Numbered from the stretch's first letter, positions 1-10,981 are shown. The stretch: DNA of 64,000 bases from Solimonas thermocellulolyticum (GCF_040327995.1 NZ_JBEPIJ010000007.1:114531-178530), one strand, 5' to 3'. Made by a program: numbers and translations. Notes: a model not told the origin generated them from the letters alone.

Positions 1-301
1 AGTCCTGCACGCCGAACAGGCCGACGACGTGCTCGCCGACGGCGAACTTCGGATGATTCGACCTCACGATCTTGCCGACCGCGCCGGCGCGCATCACCTC
101 GCCGATACCGACCGGCGGCACGTAAGACTTGCCTTCGTTCATCCAGCCGCGCATCGCCGGATCGAGCGAGATATAGGCGTTGCGGACCAGAAACTCGCCG
201 TCGCCCGGTTCCGGGACCGGTCCGCAGACGAACTCGAAGTCCTCGCGCTTGACCATGCCGACGGGGCGTTGCTTGAGCTTGAACTGGCGATTGGTGGACA
301 T
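1..301 (-). CDS. NADP-dependent MDR oxidoreductase, N-terminal part (cut by window edge)
   Basis: Only the first 100 residues lie in the window; the 3' end is off the left edge. The N-terminus (MSTNRQFKLKQRPVGMVKRE, then SLDPAMRGWM) is typical of the zinc-free medium-chain reductase group of curcumin, 2-alkenal and leukotriene B4 reductases, which use NADPH to reduce the double bond of enones and enals. The Rossmann domain is outside the window and cannot be checked. The ATG at 301 follows a GAGAAGCGG ribosome site. It is the last visible gene of the minus-strand operon starting at 4546, 52 bp after the acyl-CoA dehydrogenase. An alkenal or enone reductase would fit an operon handling oxidised fatty acyl compounds; that role is inferred. 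Confidence 0.8.
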   Translation of the reverse strand, partial: MSTNRQFKLKQRPVGMVKREDFEFVCGPVPEPGDGEFLVRNAYISLDPAMRGWMNEGKSYVPPVGIGEVMRAGAVGKIVRSNHPKFAVGEHVVGLFGVQD

Positions 302-353
302 CCGCTTCTCCGTGAGTGTGGGGGGCGCGGGCCGGCGATGGGCGTGGCCCGAA

Positions 354-1610
<1,257 letters not shown>

Positions 1611-1660
1611 TTGAACTCTCCGTTTGGTCGCCCACTCCGGCGCACGGGACAGGGTGTTGA

Positions 1661-2719
<1,059 letters not shown>

Positions 2720-2723
2720 ACGC

Positions 2724-3704
2724 TCACTCCTGCGGCGTGATGACCAGCTTGCCGGAGACCTTGCGGTCCATGAGCTGGCGGATGGCCTCGGCGCCGCGCG
2801 CGAGCGGATAAGTGCCGGCGATGTGCGGTTTGAGCTTGCCGTCCTTGAGCCAGCCGAGCAGCGTGCGCAGATCCATCAGGTTGTTCATCGGTTCGCGCTT
2901 GGCGTAGTCGCCCCAGAACACGCCGACGATGCTGCAACCCTTGAGCAGCGGCAGGTTCAGCGGAATCTTCGGAATCTCGCCGTTGGCGAAGCCGATGACG
3001 AGCAAGCGCCCGCGCCAGGCCATGCTGCGCAGCGCCGGCTCGCTGTAGTCGCCGCCGACCGGGTCGTAGACCACGTCCACGCCCTTGCCGCCGGTCAGTT
3101 CTTTGAGGCGCGCCTTGAGGTCTTCGCTGTTGTAGTTGATCAGCTCGTCGGCGCCGTGGTCCTTGCAGACGGCGAGCTTCTCGGCGGTCGACGCCGCGGC
3201 GATGACCCTGGCGCCGAGCGCCTTGCCGATCTGGATCGCCGCAAGGCCAACGCCGCCGGACGCGCCGAGCACCAGCAGGGTCTCGCCACTCTTGAGCGCG
3301 GCGCGGTCCTTGAGCGCGTGATACGAGGTGGCGTAGGTCATCACGAAGGATGCGCCGGTGACGAAGTCCATCTCTGGCGGCATCGGGATCAGCGCGCGCG
3401 AATCGGCGCGCACCTGCTGTGCGAACGCGCCCCAGCCGGTGAAGGCGATGACCTTGTCGCCCGGCTTGACGTTCCGGACCCTGGCACCCACCGACTCGAC
3501 CACGCCCGCACATTCGCCGCCGGGCGAGAACGGCAGCTCCGGCTTGAACTGGTACTTGTTCTGGATGATCAGCACGTCCGGAAAATTCACGCCGGCGGCG
3601 TGCACGCGCACGATCGCGTCGTCGTCGCCGGGCGTCAGATCCGGCGTCTCCTCGACGACGAGGTTCTCCGGCGGGCCGAAGGATTTGCACAGCAGGGCTT
3701 TCAT
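2724..3704 (-). CDS. NADPH:quinone oxidoreductase-like MDR enzyme
   Basis: A 326-residue zinc-independent medium-chain dehydrogenase/reductase. It has the N-terminal GroES-like fold (AAGVNFPDVLIIQNKYQ), the nucleotide-binding LGASGGVGLAAIQIGKALGA stretch near residue 150 and the VYDPVGGD region typical of the QOR family. Such enzymes reduce quinones or enoyl/enone double bonds with NADPH. The start at 3704 (MKALLCKSFGPPENL) is a textbook QOR N-terminus, and longer in-frame extensions are not credible. It lies 11 bp after the SDR stop and 4 bp before the kinase start, inside the LysR-divergent operon. It probably reduces an unsaturated acyl-CoA or ketone intermediate; substrate unknown. Confidence 0.88.
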   Translation of the reverse strand: MKALLCKSFGPPENLVVEETPDLTPGDDDAIVRVHAAGVNFPDVLIIQNKYQFKPELPFSPGGECAGVVESVGARVRNVKPGDKVIAFTGWGAFAQQVRADSRALIPMPPEMDFVTGASFVMTYATSYHALKDRAALKSGETLLVLGASGGVGLAAIQIGKALGARVIAAASTAEKLAVCKDHGADELINYNSEDLKARLKELTGGKGVDVVYDPVGGDYSEPALRSMAWRGRLLVIGFANGEIPKIPLNLPLLKGCSIVGVFWGDYAKREPMNNLMDLRTLLGWLKDGKLKPHIAGTYPLARGAEAIRQLMDRKVSGKLVITPQE

Positions 3705-3715
3705 GTCGGGCTCGT

Positions 3716-4546
3716 TCAGGGCATCGGATTGGTGGGCGCACGCTCGTCGAGGATGTCGCGCATGCGCGCCTCGATCGAAGGCTTGATGTTCGGATGGGTC
3801 AGGATGTAGAAGCGGTCGGCCTTGACCGCCTGTATCGTCGCGCGCGCGATGTCGGCGGCCGAGAGTTTTCCGGACTGCACCGCCTTGCGCACGCGCGCCT
3901 CGAACGGCGCGGCCAGCGGATTGGTATCGGCGAGGTGTGCCGGGCGATGGCGCGCCGCATCGGCGATGCCGGTCGGCACGAAGGCGGGGCACAGCACGGA
4001 GACGCCGATCTTCGCGTTGGCCACGCGCAGCTCGTGATGCAGGCATTCGCTGAGCGTGACCACCCCGTGCTTGGACACGCAGTAGACACTGGACCCTGGC
4101 ACCGACAGCAGGCCGGCGACGGAGGCGGTGTTGACCACGTGGCACTCGTCACCCTGTGCGAGCATGCGCGGCACGAAACTCTGGATGCCGTGGACCACGC
4201 CCATCAGGTTGACGCCGAGCACCCACTGCCAGTCGGCGCGCGTGGTGGTCCACGTCGGCCCGGCGACGGCGACGCCGGCGTTGTTGAACAGCAGATGCGC
4301 GGCGCCGAAGCGCGCGTAAGTCGCGTCGGCGAGCGCGGCAACCGTCTCGGCGCTGGCCACGTCGACGCGTTGGCGCAATACCTCGATGCCGGCCGGAAGC
4401 CGCGCCTGCGTCGCTTCGAGACCGGCCATGTCGATGTCGGCGAGCACCAGGCGCATGCCTTCACCTGCGCACAGCAGTGCCAGTTCGCGGCCGAAGCCGC
4501 TGGCGGCGCCGGTGATCACGGCGACCTTGTCATGCAGCGCGTTCAT
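3716..4546 (-). CDS. Short-chain dehydrogenase/reductase
   Basis: A 276-residue classical SDR. The cofactor motif TGAASGFG (12-19), NNAG (about 90), catalytic Ser in the VNTASVAG strand and YCVSK (Tyr-x-x-x-Lys) are intact, so it should be an active NAD(P)-dependent alcohol or ketone oxidoreductase. Asp in the VLADID segment after strand 2 suggests NAD preference. It is the first gene of the minus-strand operon that continues with the quinone-oxidoreductase-like, kinase and acyl-CoA dehydrogenase genes. A LysR regulator is divergent 86 bp away, so expression is probably LysR-controlled. The substrate is unknown; a hydroxyacyl or oxo-lipid intermediate fits the neighbours. Confidence 0.88.
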   Translation of the reverse strand: MNALHDKVAVITGAASGFGRELALLCAGEGMRLVLADIDMAGLEATQARLPAGIEVLRQRVDVASAETVAALADATYARFGAAHLLFNNAGVAVAGPTWTTTRADWQWVLGVNLMGVVHGIQSFVPRMLAQGDECHVVNTASVAGLLSVPGSSVYCVSKHGVVTLSECLHHELRVANAKIGVSVLCPAFVPTGIADAARHRPAHLADTNPLAAPFEARVRKAVQSGKLSAADIARATIQAVKADRFYILTHPNIKPSIEARMRDILDERAPTNPMP

Positions 4547-4590
4547 GGCTTCCTCCGGCAGTCGAACCCGCAGACTAGGCGCGCCCGTGC

Positions 4591-4618
4591 AATCATTCCA
4601 ATGAATATTGTGAATTCC
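4591..4618. promoter_or_regulatory. AT-rich dyad cluster, candidate LysR binding site
   Basis: In a GC-rich genome this 28-bp stretch between the divergent SDR and LysR genes is conspicuously AT-rich. It contains ATTC (4595-4598) followed by GAAT at 4603-4606 and again at 4612-4615, forming overlapping inverted repeats. LysR regulators usually bind such ATTC/GAAT dyads in divergent intergenic regions, although the classical spacing giving T-N11-A is not clean here. The assignment rests on position and composition only. Confidence 0.4.
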
Positions 4619-4632
4619 GCAGGATCAAGACT

Positions 4633-5544
4633 GTGCATCTGCATCGGATCGACCTGAATCTGCTCGTCGTGCTCGACGCCATCTTCTCGGAGGGCGGCAT
4701 CACCAAGGCCGGTGAGAAGCTGCACCTGACCCAGCCGGCGATCAGCCACGCGCTCGGGCGATTGCGCGAACTGTTCGGCGATCCGCTGTTCGTGCGCGAA
4801 GGTCGGCGCATGGTGCCGACGCCGCTGGCGCGCAGCCTGATGCAGCCGGTGCGCCGCGCCCTGCACAGCCTCGAAGTCACGCTCAACGAAGCGCAGCGCT
4901 TCGACCCGGCGACGACGCAGCGCCACTTCAACGTCGCCGTGCGCGACGTGCTCGAAGCGCTGGTGTTGCCGAGGCTGCTCGCGCGCGTCGAGCACGAGGC
5001 GCCGTCGGTCGACATCAGCGCGATCCGCGCCGACCGTCGCGGCTTCGAGTCCGAACTCGCCGCCGGCAGCCTCGATGCGGTGCTCGACGTGCTGCTGCCG
5101 ATGTCGGCCGAGATCCGCCACCAGCGCGTGTCGGTGGACCGCCTCGTCGTCGTCGCGCGCAAGCATCATCCGGCGATACGGAAGAAGACGCTCGATCTCG
5201 CCGCCTACCTGCGTGCGCAGCACGTGCTGGTCAGTTCACGCCGCAGCGGCCCGGGACTCGAAGACGTCGAACTCAGCCGCCAGGGCCTCAAGCGCCGCAT
5301 CCGATTGCGCTGCCAGCACTACTTCGCCGCCTGCGGCGTGGTCGCCAGCAGCGATCTGTTGCTGACCATGCCGGAGCGCTACGCGCAGCTCGCCAACCGC
5401 CAGTTCGGCAACCAGATCCTGCCGTTCCCGATGGACATGCCGTCGATGGACGCCTATCTGTACTGGCACGCCAGCGTCGACAACGACCCGGCGAACCGCT
5501 GGCTGCGCGAGCAGATCGTCGCGACGGTCAAGGGCGGCGCTTAG
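4633..5544 (+). CDS. LysR family transcriptional regulator
   Basis: A 303-residue LysR-type regulator. The N-terminal winged helix-turn-helix spans about residues 5-65 (LNLLVVLDAIFSEGGITKAG, LTQPAISHALGRLRELFGD, LFVREGRRMVPT), followed by a PBP-like effector domain. The start codon is GTG at 4633; the family-typical HRIDLNLL begins at residue 4 and no ATG is available nearby. It is transcribed divergently from the SDR/QOR/kinase/dehydrogenase operon, the usual arrangement for a LysR protein controlling its neighbour and itself. The effector is unknown, perhaps an acyl-CoA or hydroxy acid of that pathway. Confidence 0.93.
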   Translation: MHLHRIDLNLLVVLDAIFSEGGITKAGEKLHLTQPAISHALGRLRELFGDPLFVREGRRMVPTPLARSLMQPVRRALHSLEVTLNEAQRFDPATTQRHFNVAVRDVLEALVLPRLLARVEHEAPSVDISAIRADRRGFESELAAGSLDAVLDVLLPMSAEIRHQRVSVDRLVVVARKHHPAIRKKTLDLAAYLRAQHVLVSSRRSGPGLEDVELSRQGLKRRIRLRCQHYFAACGVVASSDLLLTMPERYAQLANRQFGNQILPFPMDMPSMDAYLYWHASVDNDPANRWLREQIVATVKGGA

Positions 5545-5551
5545 TCCGTTC

Positions 5552-5575
5552 GCCCCGAGTGCCGCCGCGCGGGGC
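5552..5575. terminator. Weak convergent hairpin between LysR and cstA genes
   Basis: GCCCCG (5552-5557) pairs with CGGGGC (5570-5575) around a 12-nt loop, in the 30-bp gap where the lysR-type and cstA genes converge. There is no T-run, so this could be a weak bidirectional terminator or chance. Confidence 0.3.
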
Positions 5576-7263
5576 TACTCGATGCGAACGGCGAGATTCG
5601 ACTCCTGACGCCGGAACCGCTGCACCGCCGACGCCGCCTCCAGCATCACCAGCACGCTGGTTGCGAGCACGACGAAATCGAGCGTGACCAGCAACCAGTT
5701 GCCCTCGCGCCAGAACTGCACGAGCGTGACGCAGGCGGCGGCGAACGACATCGCGATGACGAAGATCATCGGCAGCAGCGTGTAGCGCACCGCCCGGCCG
5801 AGCTTGAGCAGCATCACCGTGATCACCAGCAGCGTCATGCCGGCGAGGATCTGGTTGGTGGAACCGAACAGCGGCCAGAGCATCATGCCGCCGCTGCCGC
5901 TCGCACCGCCGGCGCCAAAGGCGAGCAGCAGGCAAGAGGCGACCGCGATCAGCGTAGCGGCGACGCCGTTCCTCAGCCACGGCAGCCGATAGATCTCGCC
6001 CCACTCTTGGATGATGTAGCGCTGCAGGCGCACGCCGGAGTCCATCGTCGTGCCGGCGAACAGCACCACCATCGTCGCCAGGATCGTCTGCGCCACGAGC
6101 CCCGGAATGCCCCAGCCCTGTTCGATCAGGCGGGCGCCGCCGGAAATGAACGCGCCGGCGCCGGCGCTGCCGAACTCGTCGTAGATCGCGTGCCAGGCTT
6201 CGGGCGTCGGCGCGAGCGCGACGCCGGAGACGGCGACGATGGTGATCAGCGCGAGCGAACCCTCGCCGATCGCGCCGAGATAGCCGACGAAGCGTGCGTC
6301 GGTCTCCTTGTCGAGCTGCTTGGCGCTGGTGCCGGAGGCGACGATGCCGTGAAAGCCCGAAATCGCGCCGCAGGCGATGGTGACGAACAGCAGCGGGATG
6401 ATCGACGGCGCCGATTCGCCGACGCGGTTGTTGAACGCCGGTGCCGAGAGGTCCGGCATCACCAGAATCACCGCGCCGTAGAGCAGCGCCAGGCCGACGA
6501 CGAGCTGCATGCCGTTGATGAAGTCGCGCGGCTGCAACAGCATCCACACCGGCAGCATCGACGCAATCGCCGCATAGACGAACAGGATCAGAATCCAGTT
6601 CGCCTGTGGGGTGAGGCCGAACATCTCCGTGGGCAGCGCCAGCGGCATCGCGCTGCCGGCCCACATCGTCCAGTACAGCACGGCGACGCCGACGACGCCG
6701 AGCACGACGAGATTCATGCGCCGGTGCACGAGCTGGCCGACGACCAGCGCCACCGCGATCGCCGCCCACGCCGGGAACACCGCGCCCGGCGTATTGACGA
6801 AAGCATTGGCGATGACCACGCCGAACACGGCGTTGACCATCAGCAGCAAGAGGAATACGACGATCATGTACAGCGCGCGGCTGCGCTTGCCGATCACGCT
6901 TTCGGACAAGGCGCCGATCGACTTGCCCTGGTGGCGGTTGCTCGCCCACAGTGCGCCGAAGTCGTGCACGCCGGCGAAGAAGATCGTGCCGAGCACGACC
7001 CAGGCCAGCGCCGGCGCCCAGCCCCAGTAGACCGCGATCGCCGGGCCGACGATGGGCGCGGCGCCGGCCACCGAGGTGAAGTGATGACCCCAGAGCACGA
7101 CGCGATGCGTCGGCACGTAATCCTTGCCGTCGTTGAACGCGTGTGCGGGCGTGACGAAGTTCGGGTCGAGCCGGTAGATGCGCTCGGCGATGAAGCGCGA
7201 GTAGACGAACCAGCCGAAGGCCATGCCGGCGATGCCGAGCACCACGAGAACGACGGATTGCAT
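5575..7263 (-). CDS. cstA: Carbon starvation protein CstA-family transporter
   Basis: A 562-residue polytopic inner-membrane protein with about 14-16 hydrophobic segments. The N-terminal half has the signature segments GHHFTSVAGAAPIVGPAIA, WVVLGTIFFAGVHDFGALWA and SIGALSESVIG of the CstA family; ISGFHGIVASGTSAKQL and FAGTTMDSGVRLQRYIIQEW are also conserved. Family members import pyruvate or peptides under nutrient limitation (CstA, BtsT). It is shorter than the E. coli proteins (about 700 residues), matching the shorter proteobacterial form. It is the last gene of the minus-strand operon, 10 bp after the SDR stop, so it may be co-transcribed with the peptidase. Peptide versus pyruvate transport is not decidable here. 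Confidence 0.92.
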   Translation of the reverse strand: MQSVVLVVLGIAGMAFGWFVYSRFIAERIYRLDPNFVTPAHAFNDGKDYVPTHRVVLWGHHFTSVAGAAPIVGPAIAVYWGWAPALAWVVLGTIFFAGVHDFGALWASNRHQGKSIGALSESVIGKRSRALYMIVVFLLLLMVNAVFGVVIANAFVNTPGAVFPAWAAIAVALVVGQLVHRRMNLVVLGVVGVAVLYWTMWAGSAMPLALPTEMFGLTPQANWILILFVYAAIASMLPVWMLLQPRDFINGMQLVVGLALLYGAVILVMPDLSAPAFNNRVGESAPSIIPLLFVTIACGAISGFHGIVASGTSAKQLDKETDARFVGYLGAIGEGSLALITIVAVSGVALAPTPEAWHAIYDEFGSAGAGAFISGGARLIEQGWGIPGLVAQTILATMVVLFAGTTMDSGVRLQRYIIQEWGEIYRLPWLRNGVAATLIAVASCLLLAFGAGGASGSGGMMLWPLFGSTNQILAGMTLLVITVMLLKLGRAVRYTLLPMIFVIAMSFAAACVTLVQFWREGNWLLVTLDFVVLATSVLVMLEAASAVQRFRRQESNLAVRIE

Positions 7264-7273
7264 GTGCGCCGCC

Positions 7274-8071
7274 TCATCCGCCCATGAGCTTCGCCATGCC
7301 GGCGCTGGACACGCTGGTGCCGCCCAGCGACCAGCCGCCGTCCACCGGAATCACTGCGCCGTTCACGTACGACGCATACGGACTGGCGAGCCACAGGCAG
7401 CAGTTCGCGATGTCGTCCTTGGTGCCGAAGCGCCGGAGCGGGACCGACTCGGTGACGAGCTGGACCGCCTCCGGCGTCGGCGCCAGCCGCTTCATGCCCT
7501 CGGTGTCGGCGATCGGGCCTGGCACGACCGAGTTCACGCGCACGCCGGCCGGACCCCATTCGATCGCACCGACGCGCGTGAGCATGTCGACACCGGCTTT
7601 GGCGGCGCAGACGTGCATCTGGAATGCCATCGCGTTGTAGGCCTGCGGTGCGGAGATGTTGATGATGCTCGCGCCCGGCTTTTTGAGCAGCGCGAACGCC
7701 GCGCGCAGTACGTGGAAGCTGCCGACGAGGTCGATCTCGACAACCGAGCGGAATCCGTTCGAGGAAATGCCCAAGGCCGGCGCCGGGAAGTTGCCCGCGG
7801 CACCGGAGATCAGCACGTCGATGGCGCCGAACTGGTCGTGTGCCGCCTTGAGCGCGGCTTCGACGGCGGCGTAGTCGCGCACGTCGGCGGCAAAACCGGC
7901 GACCTCGCCGCCGTGACCTTTGAGTTCCCGAACGGCGTTGTCGACCTTGTCCTTTTTGCGCGACAGCACACCGACGCGGGCACCGGCTTTCGCGAACGCA
8001 TGGGCGATGCCCAGATTGATGCCGCTGGTGCCGCCGGCGACGAAGACGTGCTGGCCACTGAAATCGAACAT
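7274..8071 (-). CDS. SDR, 2,4-dienoyl-CoA reductase-like
   Basis: A 265-residue SDR. The N-terminal GGTSGINLG cofactor loop and the segments NFPAPALGISSNGFRSVVEID and AIEWGPAGVRVNSVVPGPIADTEG match the DECR2/peroxisomal 2,4-dienoyl-CoA reductase group, which removes double bonds in unsaturated fatty acid oxidation using NADPH. The classical Tyr of YxxxK is replaced (VCAAK, Val at the Tyr position, Lys retained), as is usual in DECR-type enzymes. It sits between the M14 peptidase (18 bp upstream) and cstA (10 bp downstream) on the same strand. Another fatty acyl reductase role is possible. Confidence 0.82.
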   Translation of the reverse strand: MFDFSGQHVFVAGGTSGINLGIAHAFAKAGARVGVLSRKKDKVDNAVRELKGHGGEVAGFAADVRDYAAVEAALKAAHDQFGAIDVLISGAAGNFPAPALGISSNGFRSVVEIDLVGSFHVLRAAFALLKKPGASIINISAPQAYNAMAFQMHVCAAKAGVDMLTRVGAIEWGPAGVRVNSVVPGPIADTEGMKRLAPTPEAVQLVTESVPLRRFGTKDDIANCCLWLASPYASYVNGAVIPVDGGWSLGGTSVSSAGMAKLMGG

Positions 8072-8089
8072 GGGAAGTCTCCGGATGGG

Positions 8090-10321
8090 TCAAACGGTGG
8101 ATGTGCCGCGGCGACGCAGCGCGATCAGTGCGGCGAGCAGGCCCAGCGCACCGAAAGCGCCGCCGCCACTACCACCACCGTCGCCGGGCGTCGGTGAGCC
8201 ATCGTCGATGATGCGCTGGCTGCGGTCGGCACCGCCGCGGTCGGTGTCGTCGCGGCCCTCGTCGTCTTCGTAGCCGGACCAGCCGGCGTCCCAGTCGACG
8301 AGCGTCGCCGGATTCGCATCGAGCGCCTGACCCGACAAGTCCTGCGCGTCGACGCGCAGGTTCAGACGCCGCGCGCCGCGCAGCGGCAGGCTCGCCGGCA
8401 GCGTGAAGTCGAGCGCGTAGGCGTCGTCGGCATAGCGTGTCGTGAGCCAGTTCTGTGCGTCGGTGCCCAGGTCTTCGCGAAAGCTCGCGCCGTCGGCAGA
8501 CAAGCCCTCGATCGCGACCGAAGGCGCCAGCGGCGCGGTCTGACCGGCATAGGCAACGACCCGGTTCTGCGCATCGCGCACGCGCATCGGCTTGTCGAAG
8601 ACCAGCCGAAGCCGATAGGCCGTGTCGGCGACCAGCGCTTCGGCGACCTCGGTTTGCAGCACACGGCCATGGCTTTGCACCTGCCAGCGTGCCGAGTAGA
8701 CGAGGCGAGCGCCGTCGAGTTCGCGGATCTCGGCTTCGATCAGCGTCGGCGGTCCGGCCATGCGATACAGGCCCAGCGTCAATGCATCGGCGAGCTCGCG
8801 GCGCACGCGCGCGATCTCGCTTTGCGGCAGGATGAAGCCGTCGTGGTGATAGCCGAAGCCGCCATAAGTGGTGCCGCCCTCGCGTGTCGTCGGTTCGATC
8901 TCGAGCGTATACGCCGGAATCTGAAGGCCATAGCCGAAGACCTCGTCGGTACTGCCGATGCCGACACCGGGCGGCGTGGCGTCGTAGGGATAGCGGTTGC
9001 TGCCGCGGCCGGTCGCACCGCTCATGCGCGGCACCAGCGCCGCAGTGATCGCGTCGCGACGTGCGGCACCGGTGTTGACGCCGAAGAACACGCGGCCGAA
9101 GGAGTGCACGTCGACGTACAAGCGCAGCCGCTCGCGCGGCGCGAGATCGGCGGCCGCGTACAAGGCCAGCGTCTCCGGCTCGGATGCCGGTGCAGGGCCG
9201 TGATAGACGATCGACAGCGGGTCGCCGCTGTTGTTGATGCCGGAGGCGAAGAACGGCGAGTCCGCGTTGCGGTTCAGGTCGACGCCGTTCATGCAGCCGG
9301 ATGCCGGCATCGGGCAGGCATCGGCGTCCACATCGCGCAGATTCTTGCGCCGCAGGCGACCGTCGCGCGGGTAGTGCGCGTACTCCGGTGGCTGGCCGGC
9401 AGGGATCGGATCGCCGGCTTCGCTTTCGAGGGTCACGGACGGCGTGCGCTGCGTGTGCACGAAGCCATCGACGTTGAGCACCGGCACGACGACCAGATTC
9501 ACGTGGTCGAGCAGGTAGCGATACAAGCCGCCGTCGTCGGCACGTTCGGCGAAGCGTTCGATCAGGCCGACGACGACCTCGGGGCTGGCCCATTCGCGCG
9601 CGTGGATGGTGCCGTTGATCAGCGCCGCCGACTCCGGCGTGCCGGTCGGCGTCGTGTCGTCGGCATCGCCAAGCGTCCACGCGACGATGTCGCGCTGCTC
9701 GCGGCTGCGGCCGACGAGGTTCGAGCGCAGGTCGGGATTGCCTGCGGCCAGCATCGCCAGCCGCGTCTGCAGCGCAGCATAGCTGCGAAAGCCGTCGCCC
9801 GGCTGCGGGTCGTCGCGCACGGTCGGCACCGGATAACCGAGCGGCACGCGGTTCTCACCGAACTCATCCTCGGTGAGGACGAGGACGCCCGGCGCGGGGC
9901 TGGGCGCCGGCGCGCTCTTATGCGCCGGCCGATCCCAGCGGCGCAGCAGCGCGCGCGCGGCGCCGGCGATCGGGTATGCGGGGCGCCTCATGCCGCGCTG
10001 TTCGGGGTCGACCGGATCGGTGAGCGTGCGTGACACGTAGTCACGCAAGCCGGTCACGGCCGCGCGCGTCTGCGGATGCGGTGTGCGCACCTCGCGCAGC
10101 CGGATCAGCAGTTGCAGCATCCGCGCCTCGGCGGCGAGTGCATCGCGCGCGCTCGCCGCCTGCGCGCGCTGTAGGCCAGCGACGATCGAAAGCTCGTCGG
10201 CGTAGGCCTTGGCCTCGACGGCGGCCGCGCGCATCGCAGTGTCGATCTCGGCAGGCGTCGCGTCGTGCGCCTGCGCCGCAGACGCGGCGATCAGCAGCAG
10301 CGCGGCGCTCGCAGTGTGCAT
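8090..10321 (-). CDS. Secreted M14 zinc carboxypeptidase with GlyGly-CTERM-like anchor
   Basis: A 743-residue exported protein. A signal peptide (MHTASAALLLIAASAAQA) is followed by an all-alpha propeptide-like region, then an M14 metallocarboxypeptidase domain from about residue 175 to 520. Zinc ligands are His240 and Glu243 (HARE) and His406 (VDVHSFG); the general base is Glu474 in TLEIEP. A beta-rich C-terminal region follows. The tail has a Gly/Ser-rich stretch, one hydrophobic helix (AFGALGLLAALIAL) and RRR, the layout of GlyGly-CTERM sorting signals cut by rhombosortase. The ATG at 10321 shares its A with the pdxH stop (TGATG), so translation is coupled. It probably trims C-terminal residues of peptides at the cell surface, which suits a downstream CstA-type transporter. 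Confidence 0.87.
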   Translation of the reverse strand: MHTASAALLLIAASAAQAHDATPAEIDTAMRAAAVEAKAYADELSIVAGLQRAQAASARDALAAEARMLQLLIRLREVRTPHPQTRAAVTGLRDYVSRTLTDPVDPEQRGMRRPAYPIAGAARALLRRWDRPAHKSAPAPSPAPGVLVLTEDEFGENRVPLGYPVPTVRDDPQPGDGFRSYAALQTRLAMLAAGNPDLRSNLVGRSREQRDIVAWTLGDADDTTPTGTPESAALINGTIHAREWASPEVVVGLIERFAERADDGGLYRYLLDHVNLVVVPVLNVDGFVHTQRTPSVTLESEAGDPIPAGQPPEYAHYPRDGRLRRKNLRDVDADACPMPASGCMNGVDLNRNADSPFFASGINNSGDPLSIVYHGPAPASEPETLALYAAADLAPRERLRLYVDVHSFGRVFFGVNTGAARRDAITAALVPRMSGATGRGSNRYPYDATPPGVGIGSTDEVFGYGLQIPAYTLEIEPTTREGGTTYGGFGYHHDGFILPQSEIARVRRELADALTLGLYRMAGPPTLIEAEIRELDGARLVYSARWQVQSHGRVLQTEVAEALVADTAYRLRLVFDKPMRVRDAQNRVVAYAGQTAPLAPSVAIEGLSADGASFREDLGTDAQNWLTTRYADDAYALDFTLPASLPLRGARRLNLRVDAQDLSGQALDANPATLVDWDAGWSGYEDDEGRDDTDRGGADRSQRIIDDGSPTPGDGGGSGGGAFGALGLLAALIALRRRGTSTV

Positions 10322-10941
10322 CACGGCTCCAGGCGGTCGATGCGCCAGCCGTCGCCGGCTCTTTGGTAGCACAAACGGTCGTGCAGACGGCCGCTGCGGC
10401 CCTGCCAGAACTCGACGCACTGCGGCGTCACGCCGTAACCGCCCCAGTGCTCCGGATAGGGCACATCGGCGCCGGCAAGGCGTGCGACGGTCTCGTCGTA
10501 ACGCCGATCGAGCGTTGCGCGGTCGGCGACGATCGCGCTCTGTCGCGAGATCAGCGCGCCGATCTGCGACTCGCGCGGCCGTGTGTAGAAGTAGCGCCGC
10601 GCGACCTCGACCGGCAGCCGCTGCGCCATGCCCTCGACGCGCACCTGGCGTTCGAGCCTGTCCCACCAGAACACCAACGCAACCCTGGGATTGGCTGCCA
10701 GCTCACGGCCCTTGCGGCTTTCGTGGTTGGTGTAGAAGGTCAGCGCGCCGTTGTGCACGCCCTTGAACAGCACCATGCGCGCCGAAGGCCGGCCCTGCGC
10801 GTCGACCGTCGCCAGGGTCATCGCCGTCGGCTCGATCATGCCGGCGGCCTGGGCATCGCCGAGCCAGCGGTCGAGCTGGATCAAGGGATCGGCGGCCAGC
10901 GCCGCTTCCAGCAGCGGCGGGTTCTTGGTGTATTGCGCCAT
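10321..10941 (-). CDS. pdxH: Pyridoxamine 5'-phosphate oxidase
   Basis: A 206-residue FMN enzyme that oxidises pyridoxine/pyridoxamine 5'-phosphate to pyridoxal 5'-phosphate. Family signatures are clear: TLATVDAQGRPSARMVLFKG, FYTNHESRKGRELAANP, RPRESQIGALISRQS and the C-terminal WRIDRLEP. The start at 10941 (MAQYTKNPPLLEAALAADP) gives the normal family length; upstream in-frame Met codons would add residues unlike the family and run toward the divergent acuI promoter. The stop overlaps the start of the M14 peptidase gene by one base. It is the first gene of the minus-strand group ending with cstA. Confidence 0.95.
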   Translation of the reverse strand: MAQYTKNPPLLEAALAADPLIQLDRWLGDAQAAGMIEPTAMTLATVDAQGRPSARMVLFKGVHNGALTFYTNHESRKGRELAANPRVALVFWWDRLERQVRVEGMAQRLPVEVARRYFYTRPRESQIGALISRQSAIVADRATLDRRYDETVARLAGADVPYPEHWGGYGVTPQCVEFWQGRSGRLHDRLCYQRAGDGWRIDRLEP

Positions 10942-10955
10942 GACGGACCGAAACG

Positions 10956-10981
10956 AATGCGCGAAACTGCGGATCCGCATT
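10956..10981. promoter_or_regulatory. Palindromic site in the pdxH/acuI divergent region
   Basis: The 88-bp gap between pdxH and acuI contains a perfect 12-bp palindrome TGCGGATCCGCA (10968-10979) plus outer AATGCG (10956-10961) and CGCATT (10976-10981). It could be an operator for either gene. No matching regulator was recognised, and short palindromes are frequent in GC-rich DNA. Confidence 0.3.
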
